A stretch of 39,175 nucleotides of DNA from Allobosea thiooxidans (lineage in GTDB: Bacteria; Pseudomonadota; Alphaproteobacteria; Rhizobiales; Beijerinckiaceae), in contig NZ_FUYX01000024.1 of the NCBI RefSeq assembly GCF_900168195.1, positions 1 through 39,175 on the forward strand, written 5' to 3'. Numbering within the stretch: the first letter of the stretch is position 1; the number at the start of each line of letters is the position of its first letter. The notes under the pieces are model-generated. The model did not search any database. It saw nothing but the letters and a program-made list of their open reading frames with translations, and was not told the origin of the DNA. Below are positions 1-8,389 of this stretch, one piece after another. The translations under genes were made by a program, and so were the position numbers.

Positions 1-321
1 GCCTCGGCCAATGCGCTGACCGGCCGGATCGGCCAGCTCAACGAACTGGTCGCGGCCTTCCGCACCGGCCGCGAGGCGGCCCAGGCCGCGCCGGTCGCGG
101 CTGCGGGCTCGGCCTCCCCGCGCCCGGCCAAGCCTGCCCTGCGCTCGCTGACTCGCCCGGCGGCAGCGCCGGCCAGCGCCACGGCGGCCGCGGCCGACGG
201 CTCCGAGCCGGAGCGGCTGCGCCAGCTCGCCCAGGCCGCCTTCGCCCAGTCCAAATCCGCCCCCGCCCCGCGCAAGGTCGCCAATGGCCGCGCCCAGGAC
301 GCCGGATGGGAAGAGTTCTGA
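1..321 (+). CDS. Methyl-accepting chemotaxis protein, C-terminal fragment
   Basis: The reading frame is open from the window edge to a TGA at 319-321, so only about 106 residues of the C-terminus are present. The first residues (TGRIGQLNELVAAFRTG) resemble the end of a chemoreceptor signalling helix. A long Ala/Pro-rich linker follows, and the protein ends in GWEEF. That ending resembles the C-terminal pentapeptide (NWETF type) that tethers the adaptation enzymes CheR and CheB to receptors through a flexible linker. Linker plus terminal pentapeptide is the usual layout of high-abundance receptors. The ligand-binding and HAMP domains lie outside the window, so the ligand is unknown. The assignment rests on the tail alone and is therefore moderate. 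A hairpin with a T-run follows at 383-409. Confidence 0.6.
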   Translation, partial: ASANALTGRIGQLNELVAAFRTGREAAQAAPVAAAGSASPRPAKPALRSLTRPAAAPASATAAAADGSEPERLRQLAQAAFAQSKSAPAPRKVANGRAQDAGWEEF

Positions 322-382
322 GCTGGGCCCCGCTGCGCCGGTCCCGGCGACGGGCTGCCGCCCGACCGACCCTGAAGACCAT

Positions 383-409
383 ACGGCGCCCCAAAAGGGC
401 GCCGTTTTT
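383..409 (+). terminator. Intrinsic terminator after the chemoreceptor gene
   Basis: A perfect 8-bp stem CGGCGCCC / GGGCGCCG (384-391 and 397-404) with a 5-nt CAAAA loop is followed at once by TTTTT (405-409). This is a classical Rho-independent terminator about 60 nt after the stop codon. The rest of the gap up to 645 contains a possible GGTCCCG...CGGGACC inverted repeat (454-460 / 483-489), but I see no other gene in it. Confidence 0.85.
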
Positions 410-645
410 GCACTGCTGACGAATTTTTGCGGCGCGGCATCTTGCGCGGGGCCGGTCCCGCCCTATCTGCGGGAACAGGCGCCGGGACCTTGGGTCCTTC
501 GCAGCGCCACCATCGCATCAGATCCGCGAAGACCGTCGGGCTGCTTCCTGCAAGCGGCCGATGTTCCACCGCTTGCTGACAGGTCCCGACAGGGAATTCT
601 GCGACAAGCGGTTTCAGCCGTCACCGCAACAGGGAGACGAAAACC

Positions 646-996
646 ATGCAGATCAGCCAGGTTCTTCAGGCTCTCGGCCAGTTCGCCGCCGGCTTCGCGC
701 CGGGCAGCCGCTCCATCCGCCCGCTCGAGATCGACCTCGACGGTGGGAGTGGCCCCACCCCCTTCGAACAGGCCGCCATCGGCAAGTGGAAGACCGAGGA
801 CGGGTCGATCCTGATCGACCTGCGCCCCGACGGGCAGTTCCACAAGGCCAAGCCGGAGGCGGGCGCCACGCATCGCGGCCGCTATGCGGTCGATCGCTCG
901 AAGCTCTATTTCGAGGGCGAAACGGGCTGGGTCGCGCTCGGCAAGCTCAAGCGCGGCACGCTCAGCATCGGCGAGAAGCGCTTCCGCAAAGCCTGA
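646..996 (+). CDS. Small Atu4866-like domain protein
   Basis: This gene encodes 116 aa. The ATG is preceded by a good ribosome binding site, AGGGAGA at 631-637. The central and C-terminal part (about residues 46-114) contains GKWKTEDGSILIDLRPDGQF, a GRYAVD strand, and alternating short beta-strand-like segments with turn residues. This resembles the Atu4866 family, small beta-barrel proteins named after an Agrobacterium protein of unknown function. The N-terminal 40 residues are extra and probably flexible. No signal peptide or membrane segment is visible. The gene stands alone between two terminator-like hairpins and converges on the oxidoreductase gene downstream. The function is unknown; family membership is inferred from remembered motif similarity. 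Confidence 0.6.
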   Translation: MQISQVLQALGQFAAGFAPGSRSIRPLEIDLDGGSGPTPFEQAAIGKWKTEDGSILIDLRPDGQFHKAKPEAGATHRGRYAVDRSKLYFEGETGWVALGKLKRGTLSIGEKRFRKA

Positions 997-1020
997 CGCG
1001 GCCAGAAGCTCGCAATCTAA

Positions 1021-1058
1021 GGAAGGGCCGAGTCTCCGCCGGGAGGCTCGGCCCTTCC
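1021..1058. terminator. Perfect inverted repeat between convergent genes (bidirectional terminator)
   Basis: GGAAGGGCCGAG (1021-1032) and CTCGGCCCTTCC (1047-1058) form a perfect 12-bp stem with a 14-nt loop, midway between two convergent genes. The flanking T-runs are weak on both strands. It probably stops transcription from both sides. Confidence 0.65.
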
Positions 1059-1081
1059 GCATTTCCGGGCCGGCCGGGCCG

Positions 1082-1693
1082 TCAGTAGCCGACGGTGAAG
1101 CGCCGGCGGCCATGGGCCGGCTTCTCGAGCTCGTCGACAAGCGCGACCGCGTAGTCCTCGGCCGAAATCGCGCTGTCGCCTTTGCCGTCGACCAGGAGCT
1201 GATCGCCGCCGAGGCGGAACTTGCCGGTACGCTCGCCTGGCTGGATCAGGGCGGAGGGCGAGAGGAAGGTCCAGTCCAGCGCCTGCTCCCGCTTCAGAAG
1301 ATCGAGGAAGTCACCGCCCTTCCTGGCCTCGTCGCGATAGATCGCGGGGAATTCCGGCGTGTCGAACAGCCTGACGCCCGGCGCGACCTCGAGGCTGCCG
1401 GCGCCGCCGACGACGAGATAGCGCGGCACGCCCGACTGCTTCACGGCCGCGAGCAGGAGCTCAGGATCGCTGGCGGTGAAATGCACGGCGCTGATCACCG
1501 CCTCGTGCCCGGCGAGCAGGCGGGCGAGCCCGTCCTTGTCGAAGACATCGCCCTTGAGCGCGGTGACGCCGGGCAGGGCTGCGACCTTCTCCGGATTGCG
1601 GACGATGGCGGTGACGCTGTGGCCGCGACGGGAAAGCTCGGCGAGCAGGCGCGCGCCGATGAAGCCGCTGGCGCCGATCAGGACGATTTTCAT
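1082..1693 (-). CDS. NAD(P)-binding oxidoreductase of the atypical SDR / NmrA-like type
   Basis: This gene encodes 203 aa. The N-terminus MKIVLIGASGFIGARLLAEL holds the GxxGxxG dinucleotide-binding motif of an extended or atypical Rossmann fold. The rest fits the NAD(P)H-binding family (PF13460-like) that includes NmrA-like and YwnB/YtfG-like proteins. I chose the ATG at 1691-1693 because the Rossmann strand starts right there and an AAGGAA-type binding site lies just upstream; a longer in-frame ATG at 1789 would add 32 residues without homology. It is transcribed divergently from an HxlR-family regulator at 1818. Divergent pairs of this kind are common, and the regulator usually controls the reductase in response to electrophiles or oxidants. 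The substrate is unknown. Confidence 0.8.
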   Translation of the reverse strand: MKIVLIGASGFIGARLLAELSRRGHSVTAIVRNPEKVAALPGVTALKGDVFDKDGLARLLAGHEAVISAVHFTASDPELLLAAVKQSGVPRYLVVGGAGSLEVAPGVRLFDTPEFPAIYRDEARKGGDFLDLLKREQALDWTFLSPSALIQPGERTGKFRLGGDQLLVDGKGDSAISAEDYAVALVDELEKPAHGRRRFTVGY

Positions 1694-1712
1694 GACAAAG
1701 GTTCCTTCTGTC

Positions 1713-1745
1713 GGTATATAATGGATACCTACGTTCCCATGGAAC
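1713..1745. promoter_or_regulatory. Candidate operator in the divergent oxidoreductase/HxlR intergenic region
   Basis: Two short dyads lie next to each other in the 124-bp divergent gap: GGTAT...ATACC (1713-1717 / 1725-1729) and GTTCC-CAT-GGAAC (1733-1737 / 1741-1745). HxlR-family dimers bind dyad operators overlapping such divergent promoters, so these are the natural candidates. This is inference from position and symmetry only. Confidence 0.4.
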
Positions 1746-1817
1746 CTATCTGGCCATGCCTGCCCACCCCGTAAAGAAGGCACTTTCACGCGACATGGTC
1801 ACCGCGACGAAACCGCC

Positions 1818-2219
1818 ATGCTGAAGCGTCCCGACCCTTTCCAGGCGCTCTGCCCGACGCGGCGCATCCTCGACCGCATCGGCGACAGCTGGGCCGTCCT
1901 CATCCTGATCGCGTTGGGGAGCGGCACGCTGCGCTTCAACGCGCTGAAGCGCCGGATCGAGAACATCTCCCAGAAGATGCTGTCGCAGACGCTGAAGAGC
2001 CTCGAGCGCGACGGGCTGGTGCGGCGCGAGGTGTTCGCGACCGTGCCGGTAACGGTCGAGTATTCGCTGACCGATCTCGGGCGCACCCTGTCGCAGACGG
2101 TCAACCAGCTGACGCTCTGGGCCGAGGCGCATATCGGCGAGATCGAGGCGGCGCAGCAGCGCTATGACCGCGGCGAGGGCGCGACGGAGCCGGAAGGCCG
2201 GGCGGCGGGCGGGTGCTGA
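1818..2219 (+). CDS. HxlR-family winged-helix transcriptional regulator
   Basis: This gene encodes 133 aa. It shows the HxlR signature: an N-terminal Cys in LCPTRRILDRIGDSWAVLIL, then the winged helix with RFNALKRRIENISQKMLSQT (recognition region, about residues 36-55) and LERDGLVRRE leading into the wing. The conserved N-terminal Cys (residue 12) is the redox- or electrophile-sensing position in relatives such as YodB and HypR, so a thiol-based sensor is plausible. The last 15 residues are Gly/Glu-rich and probably disordered. It is divergent from the NAD(P)-binding oxidoreductase and probably controls it and itself. No strong ribosome binding site is visible before the ATG, so a leaderless or short-leader mRNA is possible. 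Confidence 0.85.
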   Translation: MLKRPDPFQALCPTRRILDRIGDSWAVLILIALGSGTLRFNALKRRIENISQKMLSQTLKSLERDGLVRREVFATVPVTVEYSLTDLGRTLSQTVNQLTLWAEAHIGEIEAAQQRYDRGEGATEPEGRAAGGC

Positions 2220-2268
2220 CACGCGGGAGTGCTGGCGTTTCCACCGATTTCGTGTATATGCCCGGCAA

Positions 2269-2284
2269 CCGGCTGCTCAGCCGG
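2269..2284 (+). promoter_or_regulatory. Leader hairpin upstream of rpsO
   Basis: CCGGCTG-CT-CAGCCGG forms a compact GC-rich hairpin about 100 nt before the rpsO start. S15 autoregulates through mRNA leader structures that differ between bacterial lineages, so this could be part of such an element. The surrounding leader (2220-2386) has no gene. A TATATG hexamer at 2255-2260 could be a -10 element but has no convincing -35 partner. Confidence 0.35.
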
Positions 2285-2386
2285 CTGCGCGACCCCTCCG
2301 TGATGAGGCGGCTCGCGGGCTTCGGACCACGCTGGACGACATCCCGGCCTGGCCCGCCAGATCAACCTGAAACAGAGGATATCCCG

Positions 2387-2656
2387 ATGTCGATCACTGC
2401 CGAGCGCAAGACCGCGCTGCTCAAGGAATACGCCACCAAGCCGAACGACACCGGCTCGCCGGAAGTCCAGGTCGCGATCCTGACGGAGCGCATCAACAAC
2501 CTGACCGGCCACTTCAAGTCGCATGCGAAGGACAACCACTCCCGCCGCGGCCTGCTCAAGCTGGTTTCGCAGCGCCGTTCCCTGCTCGACTATCTGAAGG
2601 GCAAGGATCAGGGTCGCTACAAGACGCTGATCGAGAGGCTCGGCATCCGCCGCTGA
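2387..2656 (+). CDS. rpsO: 30S ribosomal protein S15
   Basis: This gene encodes 89 aa, the standard length for S15. Diagnostic stretches are DTGSPEVQVAILTERINNLT, the HxKDNHSRRGLLKLVSQRR block that contacts 16S rRNA helix 22, and LLDYLKGKDQGRYKTLIERLGIRR at the C-terminus. S15 is a primary binder in assembly of the 30S platform. The ATG at 2387 has AGAGGA seven nucleotides upstream; a longer in-frame start at 2213 is unsupported by the family. It precedes pnp, as in most bacteria. Upstream lies an HxlR regulator rather than the usual truB. Confidence 0.98.
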   Translation: MSITAERKTALLKEYATKPNDTGSPEVQVAILTERINNLTGHFKSHAKDNHSRRGLLKLVSQRRSLLDYLKGKDQGRYKTLIERLGIRR

Positions 2657-2676
2657 TCGTCGGCTGAAAGCCGTTT

Positions 2677-2710
2677 CCGCCCGGTGCGACCTGCTCCGGG
2701 CGGCTCTTTT
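2677..2710 (+). terminator. Hairpin between rpsO and pnp
   Basis: CCGCCCGG (2677-2684) pairs perfectly with CCGGGCGG (2696-2703), followed by CTCTTTT. It is a likely partial terminator or RNA-processing structure between rpsO and pnp. The remaining leader to 2921 is GC-rich, and I see no gene in it. In other bacteria the pnp leader is cut by RNase III and is the target of PNPase autoregulation; whether that holds here is unknown. Confidence 0.6.
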
Positions 2711-2921
2711 CAGGCGATGCCGCCCAGGGGGCGGCCCGCCTGTCTGCCGCGGCGGCCGCATGGGGCGGCCCTCCCGCGTGACCCGCCGGGCGCCCAAGAC
2801 GTCCATGGCAGGATCGCCGAGCGCTCGGGCGCCAGCTTCACAGGAACCCGAGCGTTCCGCCGTCTTGCCCATGGGCCTGAAGGCGCCGGACGGGCCGACA
2901 TCCGACCGAAAGACAAAACCC

Positions 2922-5096
<2,175 letters not shown>

Positions 5097-5107
5097 TCAG
5101 CTCGCAC

Positions 5108-5123
5108 GGATTCACGTGAAACG
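5108..5123. other. Weak parS-like sequence downstream of pnp
   Basis: The 16-mer matches the ParB-binding consensus TGTTTCACGTGAAACA at 13 of 16 positions, with the core CACGTGAAAC intact. It sits between the pnp stop and its terminator, about 11 kb from the putative origin. The left arm is degenerate, so ParB binding would be weaker than at the other two sites. Confidence 0.35.
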
Positions 5124-5126
5124 AGG

Positions 5127-5155
5127 CGCCCCGCATCGCAGGATGCGGGGCGTTT
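5127..5155 (+). terminator. Intrinsic terminator of pnp
   Basis: CGCCCCGCATC (5127-5137) and GATGCGGGGCG (5142-5152) form a perfect 11-bp stem with a GCAG loop, followed by TTT. Confidence 0.8.
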
Positions 5156-5238
5156 CGCATTTCAGGGCCATTCCGGCGATGCTGGCAGATCGGCGCGGCG
5201 GAATGGCCCAGCGTCCCCGAGAGGTTGGAGGCAGGTCG

Positions 5239-6000
5239 ATGAAGTCCTTTTCCGTTCCCGGAACCGACAGCCGCCTGCGCTATCACGACCTCGCCGGCGA
5301 CGGCCCGGCCATCGTCTTCATCCATGGGCTCGGCTGCGCCTCCTCCTGCGACTATCCGGCCGTGGCGGCAGCACCGGCGCTGCGCGGGCGGCGCATGCTG
5401 CTGGTCGATCTGCTCGGCTCCGGCTTCAGCGACCGGCCACAGGCCTTCGGCTACACGATCCAGGATCATGCCGGCAGCGTCGTTGCGCTGATCGAGGCGC
5501 TGGGCCTGACCGCGGTCGAGCTGTTCGGGCATTCCATGGGCGGCGCCGTCGCGATCACGGCCGCGTCGATGCTCGGCGAGCGCCTCCGCCGCCTCGTTCT
5601 CGGCGAGCCCAATCTGGTGCCCGGCGGTGGTTTCTTCAGTCGTCGCGTCGCGTCGATGTCCGAGGCCGACTATGTCGCCAAGGGCCATGCCGCGCTCGCC
5701 TATGCCAGCCTCGGCGAGGGCAACGACATCTGGTCCGCCTCGCTCGCCGGCAGCGCGGCCCATGCCGTCCACCGGACCGCCCATTCGCTCGTCATCGGCA
5801 GCGATCCGACCTGGCGCAGCCTGCTCGCCTACCTCGCCGCGCCCAGGACGATGATCATCGGCGAGAACTCGCTCCCCTATGCCGAGGCGGAAGGCCTTGC
5901 CGAGATCGGGGTCGATATCCGCATCGTGCCGAAGGCCGGGCATTCCATGGCCTGGGAAAATCCGATAGGGCTCGCCGAGGCGATCGCTGGTTCCGCGTGA
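5239..6000 (+). CDS. Alpha/beta-fold hydrolase
   Basis: This gene encodes 253 aa. The start at 5239 has TGGAGG at 5226-5231. The fold is recognised from FIHGLG (oxyanion region, residues 28-32), the nucleophile elbow GHSMGG with Ser99, and the late histidine in KAGHSMAWENP (His235), giving a complete Ser-His pair of the alpha/beta-hydrolase triad. The acidic member is probably in the YAEAEG/VDIRIV region. Length and layout fit small esterase or carboxyl-ester hydrolases. No signal peptide is visible, so it is cytoplasmic. The substrate cannot be assigned. It stands alone, with pnp terminated upstream and the flavoprotein gene 78 nt downstream. Confidence 0.85.
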   Translation: MKSFSVPGTDSRLRYHDLAGDGPAIVFIHGLGCASSCDYPAVAAAPALRGRRMLLVDLLGSGFSDRPQAFGYTIQDHAGSVVALIEALGLTAVELFGHSMGGAVAITAASMLGERLRRLVLGEPNLVPGGGFFSRRVASMSEADYVAKGHAALAYASLGEGNDIWSASLAGSAAHAVHRTAHSLVIGSDPTWRSLLAYLAAPRTMIIGENSLPYAEAEGLAEIGVDIRIVPKAGHSMAWENPIGLAEAIAGSA

Positions 6001-6078
6001 CCGAAAGATCGCCGCCGCGAGGCAAGGTGACGCGCCAGCTGCAATAGTCTAGACATATGCCGCTTCATGGAGACCGGC

Positions 6079-6714
6079 ATGTCCGACCACCGCATCGCCT
6101 CGCTCGACGACCTCGCCCGCGCCTATCCCAATCCGCTCGCCCCGGCTTCGGTCTTCAAGGAGATCGATCATGTCGACGAGAATTATGCAGAGCTGATCGC
6201 CGCTTCCCCGTTCTTCGTGCTCGCGACGGTCGGCCCTGAGGGGCTGGATTGCTCGCCGCGCGGGGATCTGCCGGGCTTCGTCACGGTCCGGGACGCGAAA
6301 ACGCTCCTGATTCCGGACCGAAAAGGCAATAACAGACTGGATTCATTGAAGAATATCCTGTTCGACGATCGAATCGGAATGCTCTTCCTGATCCCCGGTT
6401 GCGGCGAGACCCTGCGCGTCAACGGACGTGCCGAGCTATCCTGCGATCCTGGGTTGTGCGGCGCGTTCGAGATGGCCGGCAAGCTGCCGGCGAGCGTGAT
6501 GATCGTTCATGTCGAGGCAGTCTACTTCCAGTGCTCGCGCGCGGTGGTGCGGGCGGAGCTCTGGAACCCGGAGCGGCAGGTCGAGCGGCGCAGCCTGCCC
6601 TCGGCCGGGACGATCCTGCGCGACATCACCGCCCGCAATGCGGCGGTCGAGACCTTCGACGGGGCGGCTTACGACAAGGCGTTGCCGGGGCGAGTCAAGG
6701 CAACGCTGTATTGA
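6079..6714 (+). CDS. Pyridoxamine 5'-phosphate oxidase-family flavoprotein (MSMEG_1061-like)
   Basis: This gene encodes 211 aa. The sequence shows the split-barrel FMN-binding fold: SPFFVLATVGPEGLDCSPRGD, then LLIPDRKGNNRLDSLKNILF and GMLFLIPGCGETLRVNGRAE. This combination is typical of the PPOX-class subgroup often annotated as MSMEG_1061 family. Such proteins bind FMN (or F420 in other phyla), and most have no proven substrate. I prefer the ATG at 6079 because GGAGA at 6069-6073 is correctly spaced; an in-frame ATG at 6067 overlaps that binding site. The gene converges on the kinase gene, with repeats in between. Confidence 0.8.
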   Translation: MSDHRIASLDDLARAYPNPLAPASVFKEIDHVDENYAELIAASPFFVLATVGPEGLDCSPRGDLPGFVTVRDAKTLLIPDRKGNNRLDSLKNILFDDRIGMLFLIPGCGETLRVNGRAELSCDPGLCGAFEMAGKLPASVMIVHVEAVYFQCSRAVVRAELWNPERQVERRSLPSAGTILRDITARNAAVETFDGAAYDKALPGRVKATLY

Positions 6715-6724
6715 GGACACCGCC

Positions 6725-6815
6725 GTCATCCTTGCCCTCGCGGCAAGCATCCACGTCTCGAACATCGGCCTCGACAGCCAAAGACGTGGATGGTCGGGAC
6801 AAGCCCGACCATGAC
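6725..6815. repeat. GTCAT-bounded extragenic palindromic element A
   Basis: The element is bounded by GTCAT (6725) and ATGAC (6815). Inside, CATCCACGTCT (6748-6758) pairs with AGACGTGGATG (6782-6792), and ATGGTCGGG (6790-6798) pairs with CCCGACCAT (6804-6812). This is the style of short dispersed repeat found between genes in Rhizobiales. Related elements occur at 32446-32546 and 36786-36886. Confidence 0.7.
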
Positions 6816-6838
6816 AGAGCTGTGCTTCGCCCGGAAAC

Positions 6839-6912
6839 AAGAAAGGGCCGCTTGCGCGACCCTTCCCTCGTCCGTCTGCTCCGCAGCACCTTCTCCCGAA
6901 CGGGGAGAAGGA
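6839..6912. repeat. Extragenic repeat ending in a CCTTCTCCC/GGGAGAAGG hairpin
   Basis: A perfect 9-bp stem CCTTCTCCC / GGGAGAAGG (6889-6897 and 6903-6911) lies at the end of a segment that, read on the minus strand, matches a common alphaproteobacterial intergenic repeat pattern (GGAGAAGG...GGACGAGGG). It lies at the 3' end of the minus-strand kinase gene and may serve as its terminator. Confidence 0.55.
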
Positions 6913-6917
6913 AGAAC

Positions 6918-7916
6918 TCACAGCAGCCCTTCGTTGCCCGCCAGCGTCTTGAGATTCACGTCCGGCCGGGCGCCGATATGGGAGATGATCTCGGCCGCGG
7001 CCAGCGCACCGAGCCGCAGCGAATCGCGCACCTCGCGGCCCGAGGTCAGGCCGAAGAGGAAGCCGGCCGCGAAGAGGTCGCCTGCGCCCGTCGCATCGAC
7101 GACGCGCTCGACCGGGAAGACCGGCTCCTCGACGATGCCTTCCGGCGTCACCGCCAGCGCGCCCTTCTCGGAGCGGGTGACCACGGCGAGAATGTTCTCG
7201 GAGCGCAGCCAGGACAACGCGGTGTCGAAGTCGGAGGTCTCGTAGAGGCTCTTGAGCTCATGCTCGTTGGCGAAAACGAGATCGACCATGCGGTTACGGA
7301 TCAGGCCGACGAACTCGTCGCGATAGCGGTCGACGCAGAAGGAATCGGAGAGGGTGATCGCGACGCGACCGCCCGCCCGATGCGCGATCTCGGAAGCCTT
7401 GCGGAAGGCTTCCTTCGCCGCCGGCGGATCCCAGAGATAGCCTTCGAGATAGATGATGTCGGCGTTCTCGACCGCCTTCTCATCGACATCGGCGACGGAG
7501 AGGCCCTGGCAGGCGCCGAGATAGGTGTTCATCGTGCGCTCGCCGTCGGGCGTGACGATGATGAAGGAGCGTGCCGTCGCCGGGCCGTCGCCGGCCGCGG
7601 CGGTGTCGAAGGCGACGCCGAGCGAGGCGAGGTCATGGCGGTAGAGCTTGCCGAGCTCGTCGGCCTTGACCTTGCCGATGAAGGCGCCTTTGCCTCCGAA
7701 CGAGGCGAGGCCGGCGATGGTGTTGGCGGCCGATCCCCCGGAGATGACGCGGGCCGGGCCCATCGCCGAAAAGAGCGACTCGGCGCGGGCCTCGTCGATC
7801 AGCATCATCGCGCCCTTGGTCAGCTTCTGGGCGGCGAGGAAATCCTCCTCGGCCGAAGCCAGGACATCGACGATGGCGTTGCCGAGGGCGAGGACGTCCG
7901 TGCGAGTCTTGGTCAT
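6918..7916 (-). CDS. PfkB-family carbohydrate/adenosine kinase
   Basis: This gene encodes 332 aa. Both PfkB signatures are present: GGSAANT (residues 60-66) in the substrate-binding region and DATGAGD (274-280), whose last Asp is the catalytic base. Other family landmarks are ARSFIIVTPDGERTMNTYLG and FANEHELKSL. The overall type matches the adenosine-kinase-like sugar kinases found in most Rhizobiales genomes. They transfer phosphate from ATP to the hydroxymethyl group of a nucleoside or sugar; adenosine is the likeliest substrate but is not proven. The ATG at 7916 fits the family's N-terminus, although its ribosome binding site is weak. It is 98 nt downstream of the xre gene on the same strand. 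Confidence 0.85.
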   Translation of the reverse strand: MTKTRTDVLALGNAIVDVLASAEEDFLAAQKLTKGAMMLIDEARAESLFSAMGPARVISGGSAANTIAGLASFGGKGAFIGKVKADELGKLYRHDLASLGVAFDTAAAGDGPATARSFIIVTPDGERTMNTYLGACQGLSVADVDEKAVENADIIYLEGYLWDPPAAKEAFRKASEIAHRAGGRVAITLSDSFCVDRYRDEFVGLIRNRMVDLVFANEHELKSLYETSDFDTALSWLRSENILAVVTRSEKGALAVTPEGIVEEPVFPVERVVDATGAGDLFAAGFLFGLTSGREVRDSLRLGALAAAEIISHIGARPDVNLKTLAGNEGLL

Positions 7917-8014
7917 GGCCGATGCATCCGGATTGGACGGCGGAAATGCCGAAAAGAAAGGTGGCGGGCGTGTCGCATCCGCGCGCTGTGCGGTCAAGTC
8001 GGGCTTGGAGCTTC

Positions 8015-8389
8015 TCAGCCCTGGTCCCGGCGGGCGGCGGCATCGTCGAGGACGCCGGCGAGGCGGCGCAGATCCTCAGCCTCGAGCTCGGCGATCTCGC
8101 GGGCAAGGCGGTTGGCGAAAAGGGTGGCCTCGGGATCGAGACCGGCGGTGTCGACGGTGACGCGCGGATGCGAGAGATCGGCGAGGCGGACGAGTTCGTC
8201 GGCCTCGTCCCAGATCACGCCGAGCAGATGGATCGCACCCTGGATCAGCGTGAAGGTCGGACGCCCGCGCTTGCCGTGCTCGAGCGCCGAAAGATAGGCG
8301 GGCGTTACGCCGAGCCCCTCCGCCATCCGAGCGAGCGTGATGCCGCGCCGTTCCCTGAGCTCGCGCACGCGCCGGCCGAAGGGCGTCAC
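8015..8389 (-). CDS. XRE-family helix-turn-helix regulator
   Basis: This gene encodes 124 aa. The N-terminal half is a Cro/CI-type HTH: FGRRVRELRERRGITLARMA, then GLGVTPAYLSALEHGKRGRP. The C-terminal half is helical and Leu/Ala/Glu-rich (residues 65-124) and may dimerise. The start is a GTG at 8389 whose bases overlap the smr stop in a GTGA junction, with AGGGAG eight nucleotides upstream; this implies translational coupling to smr. It is the last gene of the timA-mltA-smr-xre run. Its targets are unknown. In other alphaproteobacteria a small XRE protein is often found in the same place. Confidence 0.85.
   Translation of the reverse strand: MTPFGRRVRELRERRGITLARMAEGLGVTPAYLSALEHGKRGRPTFTLIQGAIHLLGVIWDEADELVRLADLSHPRVTVDTAGLDPEATLFANRLAREIAELEAEDLRRLAGVLDDAAARRDQG

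Noticed and set aside
6399..8297. A 632-residue plus-strand frame across the flavoprotein, repeats and kinase
   Set aside because: It runs over two convergent genes and repeats and has no domain; it is a frame left open by GC bias.
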